This document shows, in pieces, positions 1 to 6,923 of a DNA stretch of 16,131 nt. Position 1 is the first letter of the stretch, and each line of letters starts with the position of its first letter. The stretch covers positions 1 through 16,131 of the forward strand of contig DASPXK010000131.1 of assembly GCA_035637315.1 (NCBI GenBank), written 5' to 3'. Under the pieces are notes generated by a model. It saw only the letters and a list, made by a program, of their open reading frames with translations. It was not told where the DNA came from and did no database searches. Made by a program: the position numbers and the translations under genes. Source of the stretch: DASPXK01 sp035637315 (GTDB taxonomy: Bacteria > Chloroflexota > UBA6077 > JACCZL01).

Positions 1-104
1 GCGGCCTCGAACAGCGGCCGCAGGGCCGGGACCAACTGTTCCCTTGGAAGTCGGTTCAACTCCTTGATCGGCACGAGGCGGTGAGCGGTCGGGCTGGACG
101 CCAT
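1..104 (-). CDS. uraD: OHCU decarboxylase, N-terminal fragment (cut by window edge)
   Basis: The first 34 residues of a leftward gene are visible; the rest lies beyond base 1. The peptide begins MASSPTAHRL and continues into IKELNRLPREQLVPALRPLF. It resembles the N-terminal helix of 2-oxo-4-hydroxy-4-carboxy-5-ureidoimidazoline decarboxylases (an LN-LP-x-x-x-hydrophobic-x-x-x-L-x-P-L-F-E pattern). This enzyme turns OHCU into S-allantoin, the last step of urate oxidation. Its ATG (102-104) shares one base with the TGA of the upstream uraH (TGATG), so the two are probably translationally coupled. The genomic pairing with uraH is the main support, because only the N-terminus is seen and the catalytic His/Glu residues are outside the window. 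Confidence 0.75.
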   Translation of the reverse strand, partial: MASSPTAHRLVPIKELNRLPREQLVPALRPLFEA

Positions 105-457
105 CAACTACCTCGATACGACGCGCAGGAGTAGCGCGAGAGCAGGAGCGGGATGTGGTAGTGCCGGGTCGTGTCCGCGATGCGGAACTCGATCACCACG
201 TTGCTAAGGAACGCCTCCCCATAGCCCTGCGCACGGAAGTAGGCCGCGGCGTCAAAGGCCAGTTGATACGTCCCCGGGCGTACGCCTTGGGGGGCCAGAT
301 CCGGAATCCTACCGTCCTCATTGGTCCGCTGGCTGAACACGACCACCAGTTCATCCCCGTCTCGTCTGGACAACGTGACGGGCACGCCCTGAGCGGGCTC
401 GCCACGTTCGGTGTCGAGCACGTGGGTGGACAACGAGGGCCGACTCTGCGAAGTCAT
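104..457 (-). CDS. uraH: 5-hydroxyisourate hydrolase (transthyretin-like)
   Basis: This 117-residue protein has the usual length of the transthyretin-related HIU hydrolases. It hydrolyses 5-hydroxyisourate, the product of urate oxidation, to OHCU in the cytoplasm. Diagnostic features are the N-terminal STHVLDTERG (His12), the HYHIPLLLS segment near residue 98, and the family's C-terminal signature YRGS as the last four residues. The conserved His residues, the Arg in EDGR and the terminal Ser are all present, so it should be active. The gene is followed without a gap by uraD. No urate oxidase or xanthine dehydrogenase gene is in the window. The sequence just upstream of the ATG is an interspersed repeat (469-553), which lies between this gene and the thiolase and must hold any local promoter. 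Confidence 0.93.
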   Translation of the reverse strand: MTSQSRPSLSTHVLDTERGEPAQGVPVTLSRRDGDELVVVFSQRTNEDGRIPDLAPQGVRPGTYQLAFDAAAYFRAQGYGEAFLSNVVIEFRIADTTRHYHIPLLLSRYSCASYRGS

Positions 458-468
458 CCTGGATCATT

Positions 469-553
469 TGTCATCCTGAGCGAAGCGAAGGATCCGCAGC
501 CCGCGCAGCGCACTTGTTCCGGGCACGGATTCCTCGCTGCGCTCAGAATGACA
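469..553. repeat. Imperfect inverted repeat, TGTCAT family, copy A
   Basis: An 85-nt element fills the gap between the thiolase and uraH. Its 28-nt arms are 469-496 (begins TGTCATCCTGAGCGAAGCGA) and 526-553 (ends CGCTCAGAATGACA); they pair at 24 of 28 positions around a 29-nt centre. A second full copy lies at 14441-14515 and fragments lie at 15983-15992 and 16056-16079. The shape is that of a REP/MITE-like interspersed element. Whether it is mobile is not shown. Confidence 0.8.
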
Positions 554-562
554 AAAGGGCTC

Positions 563-1717
563 CTACACCCTTTCGATCAGCGTGGCCGGCGCCAGGCCAC
601 CGCCGCAGCACATGGTCTGCAGACCGTAGCGCCCACCGCGGCGCTCCAGCTCGTGCAGCAACGTGGCCATGATCCTCGCTCCGCTGGCTCCGACTGGGTG
701 GCCAAGCGCGATCGCGCCGCCATTGACGTTCACCTTGTCCATGTCGGGCTCGAGCTCGCGGGCCCAGGCCAGGACGACCGAGGCGAAGGCCTCGTTGATC
801 TCGATCAGGTCGATCTCGTCGAGGCGAAGGCCGGCCTTCTTGAGCAGCTTCCTGGTGGCCGGGATCGGGGCGGTCAACATCATGACCGGGTCGTCGCCGA
901 CCGCCGCCGTCGCCGCGACGCGAGCGCGGGCCGTGAGCCCAAGCTCGCGCGCCGCCGGCTCGCTGGCCAGGACCACCGCCGCCGCGCCGTCGGAGATCTG
1001 GCTGGAGCTGCCGGCCGTGATCAAACCGCCCTCCTTGAACGAGGGCTCCAGCGTGGCCAGCTTCTCCAGGCTCGTATCGGCTCGGATGCCCTCGTCGCGG
1101 CTGAACAGCTCGGGCTCGCCGTCGGCGCCCACCTCAATCGGGACGATCTCTCGTACGAAGCGGCCCTCCTCGGTCGCCTGGCCTGCGAGTCGGTGCGACC
1201 GCAGCCCGTAGGCGTCCAGCTCCTCGCGGGTCAGGCCCCACTCGGAAGCGATCATCTCGGCCGACAGGCCCTGGTGGACCAGGTTGAAGCGTGCCCTCAG
1301 CTCGGGCGGAAACGGCTCGCCCGGGCCCTGGCGGGCGCTGGAGCCAAGCGGCACGCGGGTCAGCGACTCGATCCCGGCCGCGATCACGACGTCGGCGTCG
1401 CCGGCCCGGATTAGGCTCGTGCCGACGTTGATCGCTTCCTGGGAAGAGCCGCACTGGAAATCGAGGGTGACGGCCGGCACATCCAGCGGGAAGTCGGCCA
1501 CGAGCGCGGAGTTCCGCGCGATATTGAGCGACTGCTCGCCAGCCTGGCCAACGCAGCCCATGAGGATATGGTCCACCCGCGCCGGAGGCAGGCCGGCCCG
1601 CTCAGCCGCGGCGCGCAGGACCTTCGCCGCCAGGTTGACCGGATGGATGTCCTTGAGCTTGCCGTTTCGCCGCCCAACCGGGCTCCGCACGGCATCGACG
1701 ATCAGCACCTCGCCCAT
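563..1717 (-). CDS. Thiolase family protein (acetyl-CoA C-acyltransferase)
   Basis: The 384-residue product is full length for a biosynthetic or degradative thiolase, which makes or cleaves 3-ketoacyl-CoA. The nucleophilic Cys is C89 in LDFQCGSSQEA. The other hallmarks are NEAFASV, the GHPVGASGAR loop with the catalytic His, and a C-terminal CCGGG motif where the second Cys acts. The ATG at 1717 starts the typical MGEVLIVDAVRSP N-terminus and has AAAGGGGG about 7 nt upstream. A start 30 nt further upstream is possible but adds non-conserved residues. A TATACT -10-like box lies about 38 nt upstream. Chain length preference cannot be read from sequence, and no acyl-CoA dehydrogenase or hydratase is adjacent, so the pathway is unclear. 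Confidence 0.92.
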   Translation of the reverse strand: MGEVLIVDAVRSPVGRRNGKLKDIHPVNLAAKVLRAAAERAGLPPARVDHILMGCVGQAGEQSLNIARNSALVADFPLDVPAVTLDFQCGSSQEAINVGTSLIRAGDADVVIAAGIESLTRVPLGSSARQGPGEPFPPELRARFNLVHQGLSAEMIASEWGLTREELDAYGLRSHRLAGQATEEGRFVREIVPIEVGADGEPELFSRDEGIRADTSLEKLATLEPSFKEGGLITAGSSSQISDGAAAVVLASEPAARELGLTARARVAATAAVGDDPVMMLTAPIPATRKLLKKAGLRLDEIDLIEINEAFASVVLAWARELEPDMDKVNVNGGAIALGHPVGASGARIMATLLHELERRGGRYGLQTMCCGGGLAPATLIERV

Positions 1718-1754
1718 GATCAGCCCCCTTTCCGGTCGCTCGAACACTACGTCG

Positions 1755-1760
1755 AGTATA
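1755..1760 (-). promoter_or_regulatory. Possible -10 box for the thiolase gene
   Basis: On the minus strand this hexamer reads TATACT, matching the sigma70 -10 consensus at five of six positions. It would place a start of transcription near 1748, about 30 nt before the thiolase ATG. The -35 position (TGAGGG with a 17-nt spacer) is a poor match and falls inside the neighbouring palindrome, so the call is weak. Confidence 0.3.
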
Positions 1761-1774
1761 CGTCCTGCCCACTC

Positions 1775-1834
1775 GAGCCCTCACCCCCGACCCCCTCTCC
1801 CGAATTCGGGAGAGGGGGTCGGGGGTGAGGGCTC
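1775..1834. repeat. Perfect 60-bp G/C-rich palindrome
   Basis: The sequence is an exact inverted repeat with no loop, centred on GAATTC (1802-1807). Each 30-nt arm consists of runs such as CCCCCGACCCCCTCTCCC. It overlaps the last two bases of the upstream FAD oxidoreductase stop codon (1833-1835). It belongs to the same G/C-run family as the elements near 7686-7740, 9175-9215 and 9225-9270. As RNA it would form a very stable hairpin and could end or insulate transcription of the oxidoreductase, although no T-run follows. Confidence 0.95.
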
Positions 1835-3041
1835 AGAGAACGTCCAGCGGCCGCTCTACGATGGGACGATCGGATCGGAATGGGTTGGTTTCGCGCGGCT
1901 CACGGCCGAGCAGCAGGTCGACCACCAGGCGGCTGCCGCCGGCGCTGGCCATGATGCCATGGCCACTGTACCCGCAGTTCAGGTGCAGGCCGGGGACTCG
2001 GCTGGGGCCGAGGTAAGGCCGACGGTCGGGCGTGTAGTCGTACTGGCCGGCCTGAAGGAGCCAGTCGGCGCTGCCGCGCTCCCAGACCCGGGACCAGAAC
2101 GGGCTGATCCGCGCCAGGGCCTGGGGCGAGCTTGGGTCGAGCAGGCCGAAGGCAAAGTCGGTGCTCGTCGGCACGTCGTCCATCGGCTCGCCCGGCGGTG
2201 TGTTGGCCTCGGTCCAGAGGGCATAGGCGCCTCCCATCGCCGGGCGCCAGTGCGCGGCGGTCTCCTCGTCGATCGTCATTGGCGCGTTGGGCGGAACGTC
2301 CGGCAAGTCGGGCAACACCAGCTTCTGGCGGCGGGTCGGCCGCAGGTCGATGTCCAGGCCGGCCAGCGCTGCTACCCGACCTGAAAACGGTCCGGCCGCG
2401 ATCACCGCGTCGCCACAGGCCACCGTCCCGCCAGGCGTCTGGACGCCCACGACGCGGTCGCCACGCCGCTCGAAGCCGACGGCCGGCGCGCTCAGACAGA
2501 TCGCGGCCTGGCTGGCGATGGCGTAGCCGAGCGTCAGCCGCCTCGGGTCGAGCCAACCATCGCCGGCCCGATAGCGGGCCTGCAGGACCGCCGGCCCGAG
2601 GTGTGGGAATCGGTAACGCGCCTCGTCGCCGCTGAGCAGCTCGACGTCGTCCAAGCCCCAGCCGCGCTGGGCCGCCACCCAGTCGTGCTGGCGACGCATC
2701 CCTTCCTCGGTGGTGGCGCAGAACAGGTACCCCTGGAGGTGAAGCCCGATGTCGTAGCCGGGCAGGCCAGCCTCCTCGGCGAAACGCTCGAACAGCGCAA
2801 CGCCCTCACGGACCAGGGCCAGCTCCTCGGGATTGTCAAATTGCAGCCGGAACGCGCCAGTCGAGACGGGCGTGGTGAGCGTGCAGAGGGCCGGCCGCTT
2901 CTCCAGGATGACCGTCCTCAGGCCAGCCCGCCACGCAAAGAAAGCGGTGGCTGCCCCGACGATCCCACCGCCGATCACCACCAGATCAGCAAAGCCCGGC
3001 GGCGTGTCGGCGACACGGAGCTCAGGACGGTCTGCCGACAT
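1833..3041 (-). CDS. FAD-dependent oxidoreductase, DAO / sarcosine oxidase beta-like
   Basis: The product has about 402 residues and belongs to the D-amino acid oxidase/glycine oxidase fold (DAO). These enzymes oxidise the C-N bond of amino or N-methyl amino acids using FAD. The dinucleotide-binding motif GGGIVGAA (residues 24-31) is followed at residue 47 by the ribose-binding Glu in VILEKR. The C-terminal PYLGPSRVPGLHLNCGYSGH and GIMASAGGSRLVVDLL match the FAD/substrate part of SoxB-like members. The start could be the GTG at 3050 or the ATG at 3041. Neither has a strong ribosome binding site, and ATG was chosen. The substrate (sarcosine, proline, glycine or opine) cannot be assigned. The gene ends inside the palindrome at 1775-1834. 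Confidence 0.9.
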   Translation of the reverse strand: MSADRPELRVADTPPGFADLVVIGGGIVGAATAFFAWRAGLRTVILEKRPALCTLTTPVSTGAFRLQFDNPEELALVREGVALFERFAEEAGLPGYDIGLHLQGYLFCATTEEGMRRQHDWVAAQRGWGLDDVELLSGDEARYRFPHLGPAVLQARYRAGDGWLDPRRLTLGYAIASQAAICLSAPAVGFERRGDRVVGVQTPGGTVACGDAVIAAGPFSGRVAALAGLDIDLRPTRRQKLVLPDLPDVPPNAPMTIDEETAAHWRPAMGGAYALWTEANTPPGEPMDDVPTSTDFAFGLLDPSSPQALARISPFWSRVWERGSADWLLQAGQYDYTPDRRPYLGPSRVPGLHLNCGYSGHGIMASAGGSRLVVDLLLGREPRETNPFRSDRPIVERPLDVL

Positions 3042-3090
3042 ATCGATCACTACTGTACCGCGACCGTAAGGGAGCGGCCGCCCCCGCGGC

Positions 3091-3522
3091 TCAGTACCGA
3101 AACAGGGTGGTTACCGCCGGCAGGCGGTCGTACATCCAGAACGAGAGCGGGATGCCAATGATGGTCAGGGCGGCGATGTACGCGCTGCCGGCCCAGAGAC
3201 CGGAAAGCCACCAGCCGATCAGAAGGAACCAGATCGCGCGGAGCACAAAGGGAGCCTGGGGCTGGTCGGCGACCCGAATCACCTCCGCCCCGTTCGCCAG
3301 CCGCTGGCGGATGAGCATATGATGCATCGGCCGGAGAGTCATCACCGTCGGGATGCGGTTGATGATCCACAGGCCAAGCGGTAGCCCGATGATGGTCACG
3401 TTGAGGAACCAGGCGATGCCCGTCACGATGCCGCCCAGCCAGAACCCGACGAAGATGAACCAGAGCGCTCGCAGCAAGAGCGGGGGCGCCGAGTCGTCTT
3501 CGACCACATACGTTGAGCTCAT
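3091..3522 (-). CDS. YccF-like (DUF307) small membrane protein
   Basis: A 143-residue integral membrane protein with two similar halves. LRALWFIFVGFWLGGI plus NVTIIGLPLGLWIINRIP is echoed by LRAIWFLLIGWWLSGL plus ALTIIGIPLSFWMYDRLP. Each half holds two hydrophobic spans and the TIIG-(I/L)-P motif characteristic of the YccF/DUF307 inner membrane component domain. The function of that family is not established. The ATG has an excellent ribosome binding site, AGAGGAGG, about 5 nt upstream. The gene sits between an oxidoreductase and a hydrolase on the same strand with short gaps (about 50 nt each side), so it may be co-transcribed, but a functional link is not evident. Confidence 0.85.
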   Translation of the reverse strand: MSSTYVVEDDSAPPLLLRALWFIFVGFWLGGIVTGIAWFLNVTIIGLPLGLWIINRIPTVMTLRPMHHMLIRQRLANGAEVIRVADQPQAPFVLRAIWFLLIGWWLSGLWAGSAYIAALTIIGIPLSFWMYDRLPAVTTLFRY

Positions 3523-3575
3523 CGTTGCCTCCTCTCGTCAGACGCCTGGCAGGCCAGGTCCGTTCCACGTGCGGC

Positions 3576-4523
3576 CTAGCCGCGGTATAAGGGCTCCGGC
3601 TGGCTCCAGAACGCGGCCAGGCCGTGCAGCAGCGTGGCGCCGTTCTTCTCCTGAACGCTGGCATGAGCCGAGCCGGGCCGCACGATGAACTGCTTGTCAG
3701 GATTCGGCAGTCGCTTGAAGAATTCCAGCAGGTCTTCGAGCGCCGCAATGCCGTCATACTCGCCGCGCGTGATGAGCACTGCGCAGTCGATCCTTACAGG
3801 ATCGACGATCGGCAGGTTCTGGCACATGTCGACGTAGGTCCCGTTGGGGATCGAGTCGTCGAGGGCGACGATCGCCTCGGCGAAGGCGTCGACGACCTCG
3901 TCCTCGGCCGTGCCCGGATGATCGCGCGTGAAGATCGAGTGGACGAAGGCGCGGTCGATCGACCGCCGATTGCTGGCCAGGTATTCGGGCAGCCGCCCGC
4001 GGCGCTGCTCCAGGGTGGGGCTGCCCTGGCCGGTCCACACGAAGGCGTCCAGGGCCAAGCGTGAGACCGCGCCGGGGTTTCGCTGCGCGAACAGCGCCGC
4101 GCGCAGCGCGCCCGACGACACGCCGTAGCACAGCAGCGACCCCACGCCTCGGACCTGGCCGATGTAGCTCGCGGCGGCCTGGCAGTCATCGGCTCCATCC
4201 GAGATTGGGAAATTGGAGTCGCGGTGTTTGTCGGAGCGGCCGTAGCCCTCGCAGTCGACGCACCAGACGTCGTAGCCCAGGCGCGCGAAGTAGTCCATCA
4301 TCGAATACCAGTCGCCGCGGGCTGGCACGTGCAGATCGAAGGTCGGCGTCGACGCCATCGACGAGCCGTGCACGAGCAGGATCGTGCCCGCGAAGCTGCC
4401 CTCGCGCGAGGCCAGGTACTTCTCCCACAGGAACAGCCGAATTGGCCCGCTCGGGTGGTGCTTGGTAGTCCAGTGCTCCCTGCCTATCGTCCGCTCGACG
4501 GTCGCCGCTCCAGCCACGCTCAT
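3576..4523 (-). CDS. Alpha/beta hydrolase
   Basis: A 315-residue cytoplasmic alpha/beta-hydrolase-fold protein. The visible catalytic set is the oxyanion HGSS (residues 52-55), the nucleophile elbow GVSSG with Ser136, the acid Asp257 in RGEYDG, and His287 in GSAHASV. DCEGYGRSD (about 90-98) is the typical strand-4 loop. No signal peptide is present. The ATG at 4523 has a GAGGGGAAGG Shine-Dalgarno-like stretch just upstream and is divergent from the flavoprotein gene at 4589. The family covers esterases, C-C hydrolases and dehalogenase-like enzymes, and the substrate cannot be inferred. Confidence 0.9.
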   Translation of the reverse strand: MSVAGAATVERTIGREHWTTKHHPSGPIRLFLWEKYLASREGSFAGTILLVHGSSMASTPTFDLHVPARGDWYSMMDYFARLGYDVWCVDCEGYGRSDKHRDSNFPISDGADDCQAAASYIGQVRGVGSLLCYGVSSGALRAALFAQRNPGAVSRLALDAFVWTGQGSPTLEQRRGRLPEYLASNRRSIDRAFVHSIFTRDHPGTAEDEVVDAFAEAIVALDDSIPNGTYVDMCQNLPIVDPVRIDCAVLITRGEYDGIAALEDLLEFFKRLPNPDKQFIVRPGSAHASVQEKNGATLLHGLAAFWSQPEPLYRG

Positions 4524-4540
4524 CGCCTTCCCCTCGACCT

Positions 4541-4571
4541 GATACGCAGGGTGACGATGGGGTATCGTATC
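4541..4571. promoter_or_regulatory. Inverted GATACG half-sites in a divergent promoter gap
   Basis: The 65-bp gap between the divergent hydrolase and flavoprotein genes contains GATACG (4541-4546) and its complement CGTATC (4566-4571), 19 bp apart. A further GTATC lies at 4562-4566. The position suits a shared operator, but six-base arms can arise by chance and no regulator gene is adjacent. Confidence 0.3.
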
Positions 4572-4588
4572 CGAAGTCCGAAGGGGCC

Positions 4589-6079
4589 GTGGGTATCGTG
4601 GCAGCTGAACGCTGGGATGTCGTGGTCGTGGGGGCGGGCAACGCCGCGCTGTCGGCTGCGCTGTCGGCTCGCGAGAACGGCGCCAGCGTCCTGGTCCTGG
4701 AGAAGGCGCCCCGCACCAGTCGCGGCGGCGACACGGCCTTCACCGGCGGTCTCTTTCGCTTCCCGTTCGACGGGATCGAGCAGTTTCCGGCCCTCGTGCC
4801 CGACTACTCGCAGGACGAGCTGGACGCGGTCGAGGTGGGCCGCTACACCCAGCAAGACTACGCCGACGACATGGACCGCGTGACTGAAGGCCTGGCCGAC
4901 CCCGAGCTCGTCGACACGCTGGTCACTCTTGCCTATCCGACGATGGTCTGGCTGCGCCAGCGCGGCGTCCGCTGGCTGCTGGCGACCGGCCGCCAGGCGT
5001 TTAAGGTGGGTGCCAAGCACGTCTTCTTCGGCAACCTGATCGTCGAGGCGAATGGCGGCGGCCAGGGCCTGTCCGACTCACTGTTCGAGATCGCCGAGCA
5101 GGCGGGCATCGCCATCCTCTACGAGACCAAGGCGACCCGATTGGAGACGGACCAGCGGGGCGCGGTAATAGGGATCGAGGTCCAGGACCGCGACGGGCGG
5201 CGGTCGATCGGCTGCGGCAGTGTGGTGCTGGCGGCGGGCGGCTTCCAAGCCAACGCGGAGATGCGCTCGCGCTACCTGGGCGCGGATTGGGAACTGGCCA
5301 AGGTGCGCGGCACTCGCCATAACACTGGGGACGCGATCAGGATGGCCCTGGACATCGGGGCCCAGCCATACGGGCACTGGTCGTCCTGCCACGCTGTCGC
5401 CTGGGACCTGCTAGCCCCACTGGTCGGCGACCTGCGGGTTGGCGACCTGTACCAGAAGCACTCCTACCCGCTCGGGATCGTCGTCAACCGCGATGGCAAG
5501 CGGTTCGTGGACGAGGGAGCGGATTTCCGCAACTACACCTACGCCAAGTACGGGCGCGAGATCCTCCGCCAGCCGGGTCGCCGAGCGTTTCAGGTCTTCG
5601 ACGCCAAGACGATCCCGCTCCTACGCGACGAGTACCGCGTCCGCGGGGCGACCAAGGCCCGCGGCGACACCCTCGAGGAGCTGGCCGACCAGTTCGTCAT
5701 CGACCCGCTCGGCCTGCGCGAGACGGTCGACCAGTTCAACGCCGCTATTCAGGACAGGGAGTTCAACCCGGCCGTCCTCGACGGCAAGGGGACGCGCGGC
5801 ATCAGCCCGCCCAAGTCGAACTGGGCGCTCCCGATCTCGGACCCGCCGTTCGAGGCCTACGCGGTGACCTGCGGCATCACCTTCACCTTCGGCGGCCTGC
5901 GGATCGATCGCCACTGCCGCGTCCTGGATACGGAGGACCGGCCGATCCCCAACCTGTACGCGGCCGGCGAGATGGTCGGCGGGCTCTTCTACTACAACTA
6001 CCCCGGCGGGGCGGGCCTGATGGCCGGCGCCGTCTTCGGCCGCCAGGCCGGCGCTAGCGCCGCCCGCGGCGGCGAGTGA
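4589..6079 (+). CDS. FAD-dependent dehydrogenase, tricarballylate dehydrogenase (TcuA)-like
   Basis: The product has 496 residues and belongs to the fumarate reductase/succinate dehydrogenase flavoprotein superfamily (FAD_binding_2). The N-terminal VVVVGAGNAALSAA (residues 11-24) binds the ADP part of FAD, with the Glu at 38 in VLVLEKA. SRGGDTAFTGG follows at about 44-54. The C-terminal ITFTFGGLRID and NLYAAGEMVGGLFYYNYPGG are the second FAD contact and resemble TcuA, which oxidises tricarballylate to cis-aconitate. Related members act on 3-ketosteroids or fumarate, so the substrate is uncertain. The start is GTG at 4589, with AAGGGG very close, or GTG at 4598, for which the spacing is better. 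No TcuB electron-transfer partner is next to it. Confidence 0.88.
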   Translation: MGIVAAERWDVVVVGAGNAALSAALSARENGASVLVLEKAPRTSRGGDTAFTGGLFRFPFDGIEQFPALVPDYSQDELDAVEVGRYTQQDYADDMDRVTEGLADPELVDTLVTLAYPTMVWLRQRGVRWLLATGRQAFKVGAKHVFFGNLIVEANGGGQGLSDSLFEIAEQAGIAILYETKATRLETDQRGAVIGIEVQDRDGRRSIGCGSVVLAAGGFQANAEMRSRYLGADWELAKVRGTRHNTGDAIRMALDIGAQPYGHWSSCHAVAWDLLAPLVGDLRVGDLYQKHSYPLGIVVNRDGKRFVDEGADFRNYTYAKYGREILRQPGRRAFQVFDAKTIPLLRDEYRVRGATKARGDTLEELADQFVIDPLGLRETVDQFNAAIQDREFNPAVLDGKGTRGISPPKSNWALPISDPPFEAYAVTCGITFTFGGLRIDRHCRVLDTEDRPIPNLYAAGEMVGGLFYYNYPGGAGLMAGAVFGRQAGASAARGGE

Positions 6080-6085
6080 GTTTGA

Positions 6086-6649
6086 CTAGCGGGTTGAGGT
6101 TCGACGGGGCCGACGAGCTGCTGTCGGGTGGACCTCGGCGGCCGGGCCGCCAGCCACGCCGGCGCCTTCTACGAGGTCGGTGAGCGAGTAACCCATCGCG
6201 GCGAGGATTCGCCGCAGGGTGCTGAAGACGACGTCGTGTTTGCCGTGCTCGATACGGGAGAGGCTTTGTGGCGAGATGCCCGCCCGCTCCGCCAGCTCCT
6301 TGCCGGTGAGATTCCGGCTCTCGCGCAGCTTCTTGATCTGTCGGCCGATCTGTCGAGCCTGCTGCTCGGCCGCCGCGGCGAGATGCGCCGCGTAGCCTCG
6401 GTCGGTCAAGACGCGTATTGTGGACCAGGGGATCTCGATCTGACCGTCGGGAGCAGGGACGAGGATCTCATACGGGCCGACCGTCATGCTCCCCCAGTCG
6501 ACCTCTGGGGAGCCCGGCGGAAGCGCGCGTGTCGCATCCACACTGACCCGGTTACCATCTTCAAAGCGCACCAAAAGCTTGCCGCCATCGTATTGGGCCG
6601 ACCCAATACGCTGATATCCTGGCGCGCTCCATCTGGTCGTGGTTGTCAT
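6086..6649 (-). CDS. DUF2442-like / XRE-type HTH regulator (antitoxin-like)
   Basis: A 187-residue protein read from the ATG at 6649. Residues 12-85 form a small beta domain (GGKLLVRFEDGNRVSVDATR, then WSTIRVLTDRG) resembling DUF2442. Residues 101-160 are a clear Cro/C1-type helix-turn-helix: IGRQIKKLRESRNLTGKELA then ERAGISPQSLSRIEHGKH. A short basic tail follows. The start overlaps by four bases (ATGA) the end of the DUF4160-like gene. DUF4160 and DUF2442 proteins are often encoded as pairs and have been suggested to be toxin-antitoxin-like, which remains an inference here. The palindrome at 6898-6915 in the shared promoter would be the natural binding site for this protein. Confidence 0.88.
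   Translation of the reverse strand: MTTTTRWSAPGYQRIGSAQYDGGKLLVRFEDGNRVSVDATRALPPGSPEVDWGSMTVGPYEILVPAPDGQIEIPWSTIRVLTDRGYAAHLAAAAEQQARQIGRQIKKLRESRNLTGKELAERAGISPQSLSRIEHGKHDVVFSTLRRILAAMGYSLTDLVEGAGVAGGPAAEVHPTAARRPRRTSTR
6589..6610. repeat. Perfect 9-bp inverted repeat inside the HTH regulator gene
   Basis: CGTATTGGG (6589-6597) and CCCAATACG (6602-6610) pair exactly around a 4-base loop, CCGA, about 40 nt into the coding sequence. The outer CGTAT/ATACG halves match the core of the promoter palindrome at 6898-6915. It could be a second operator or an mRNA hairpin. Confidence 0.55.
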
Positions 6650-6889
6650 TGCAGTCGCCTCCCGGGATTCAGGCGGTCCCACTCGGCGCAAATCTCTCCC
6701 AGGTTGTCTACTAGCAGCGGGCGGGCCGCCGGTTGGTAAGTCGTCGCCGGCCAACACCGTCAAGGTCGGCAGCGCCACCTGGCTCGAGCTGTCAGACCAG
6801 CGCACATGGCAGTGCAGTAGGTGGTGGGGCTGGCCGACTTCGGCGTACACGTAGACGCTGAACCGGCCGCGAGTCACCACGCGGACCAC
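6646..6889 (-). pseudogene. DUF4160-like small gene with apparent +1 frameshift
   Basis: Reading leftward from the GTG at 6889, one frame gives GRFSVYVYAEVGQPHHLLHC followed by HVRW and VALPTLTVLAGDDLP. The next frame then gives PAARPLLVDNLGEICAEWDR and LNPGRRLQ, ending in a TGA that overlaps the regulator ATG by four bases. Removing one base near 6720-6728 joins them into one 80-codon frame with the length and pattern of DUF4160 proteins (beta strands, a PPH-H-like HH..HCH segment, a C-terminal helix ending in a W). The total span is 244 nt, exactly one base more than 81 codons. It may be a real inactivating mutation, a programmed frameshift or a sequencing error. The putative promoter places the transcript start almost on the GTG, so it may be leaderless. 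Confidence 0.72.
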
Positions 6890-6894
6890 AAGGA

Positions 6895-6923
6895 ATTATG
6901 AACGTATACGTTCATGCGCTCAA
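6895..6923 (-). promoter_or_regulatory. Sigma70-like promoter for the DUF4160/HTH pair
   Basis: On the minus strand a -35 TTGAGC (6923-6918) and a -10 CATAAT (6900-6895) are separated by exactly 17 bp. The expected transcription start is near 6888, at the GTG of the first gene. Most of the 18-bp palindrome lies between the two boxes, and its last three bases fall in the -10 box. Confidence 0.6.
6898..6915. promoter_or_regulatory. 18-bp perfect palindromic operator candidate
   Basis: ATGAACGTATACGTTCAT is its own reverse complement over all 18 bases. It lies in the promoter of the DUF4160/HTH module, covering 15 of the 17 spacer bases and half of the -10 box. A dimeric Cro/C1-type protein bound here would block RNA polymerase, so autorepression by the HTH protein is the simple reading. 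Confidence 0.7.

Noticed and set aside
155..1414. Long open + strand frame opposite uraH and the thiolase
   Set aside because: It is antisense to two clearly recognised genes and crosses the repeat. Its protein is low complexity (Arg, Gly, Asp rich) with no domain, typical of high-GC shadow frames.
3540..3575. CCTGG-cagg-CCAGG hairpin between the hydrolase and YccF-like genes
   Set aside because: Five-base arms without a T-run in GC-rich DNA are too common to support a terminator call.
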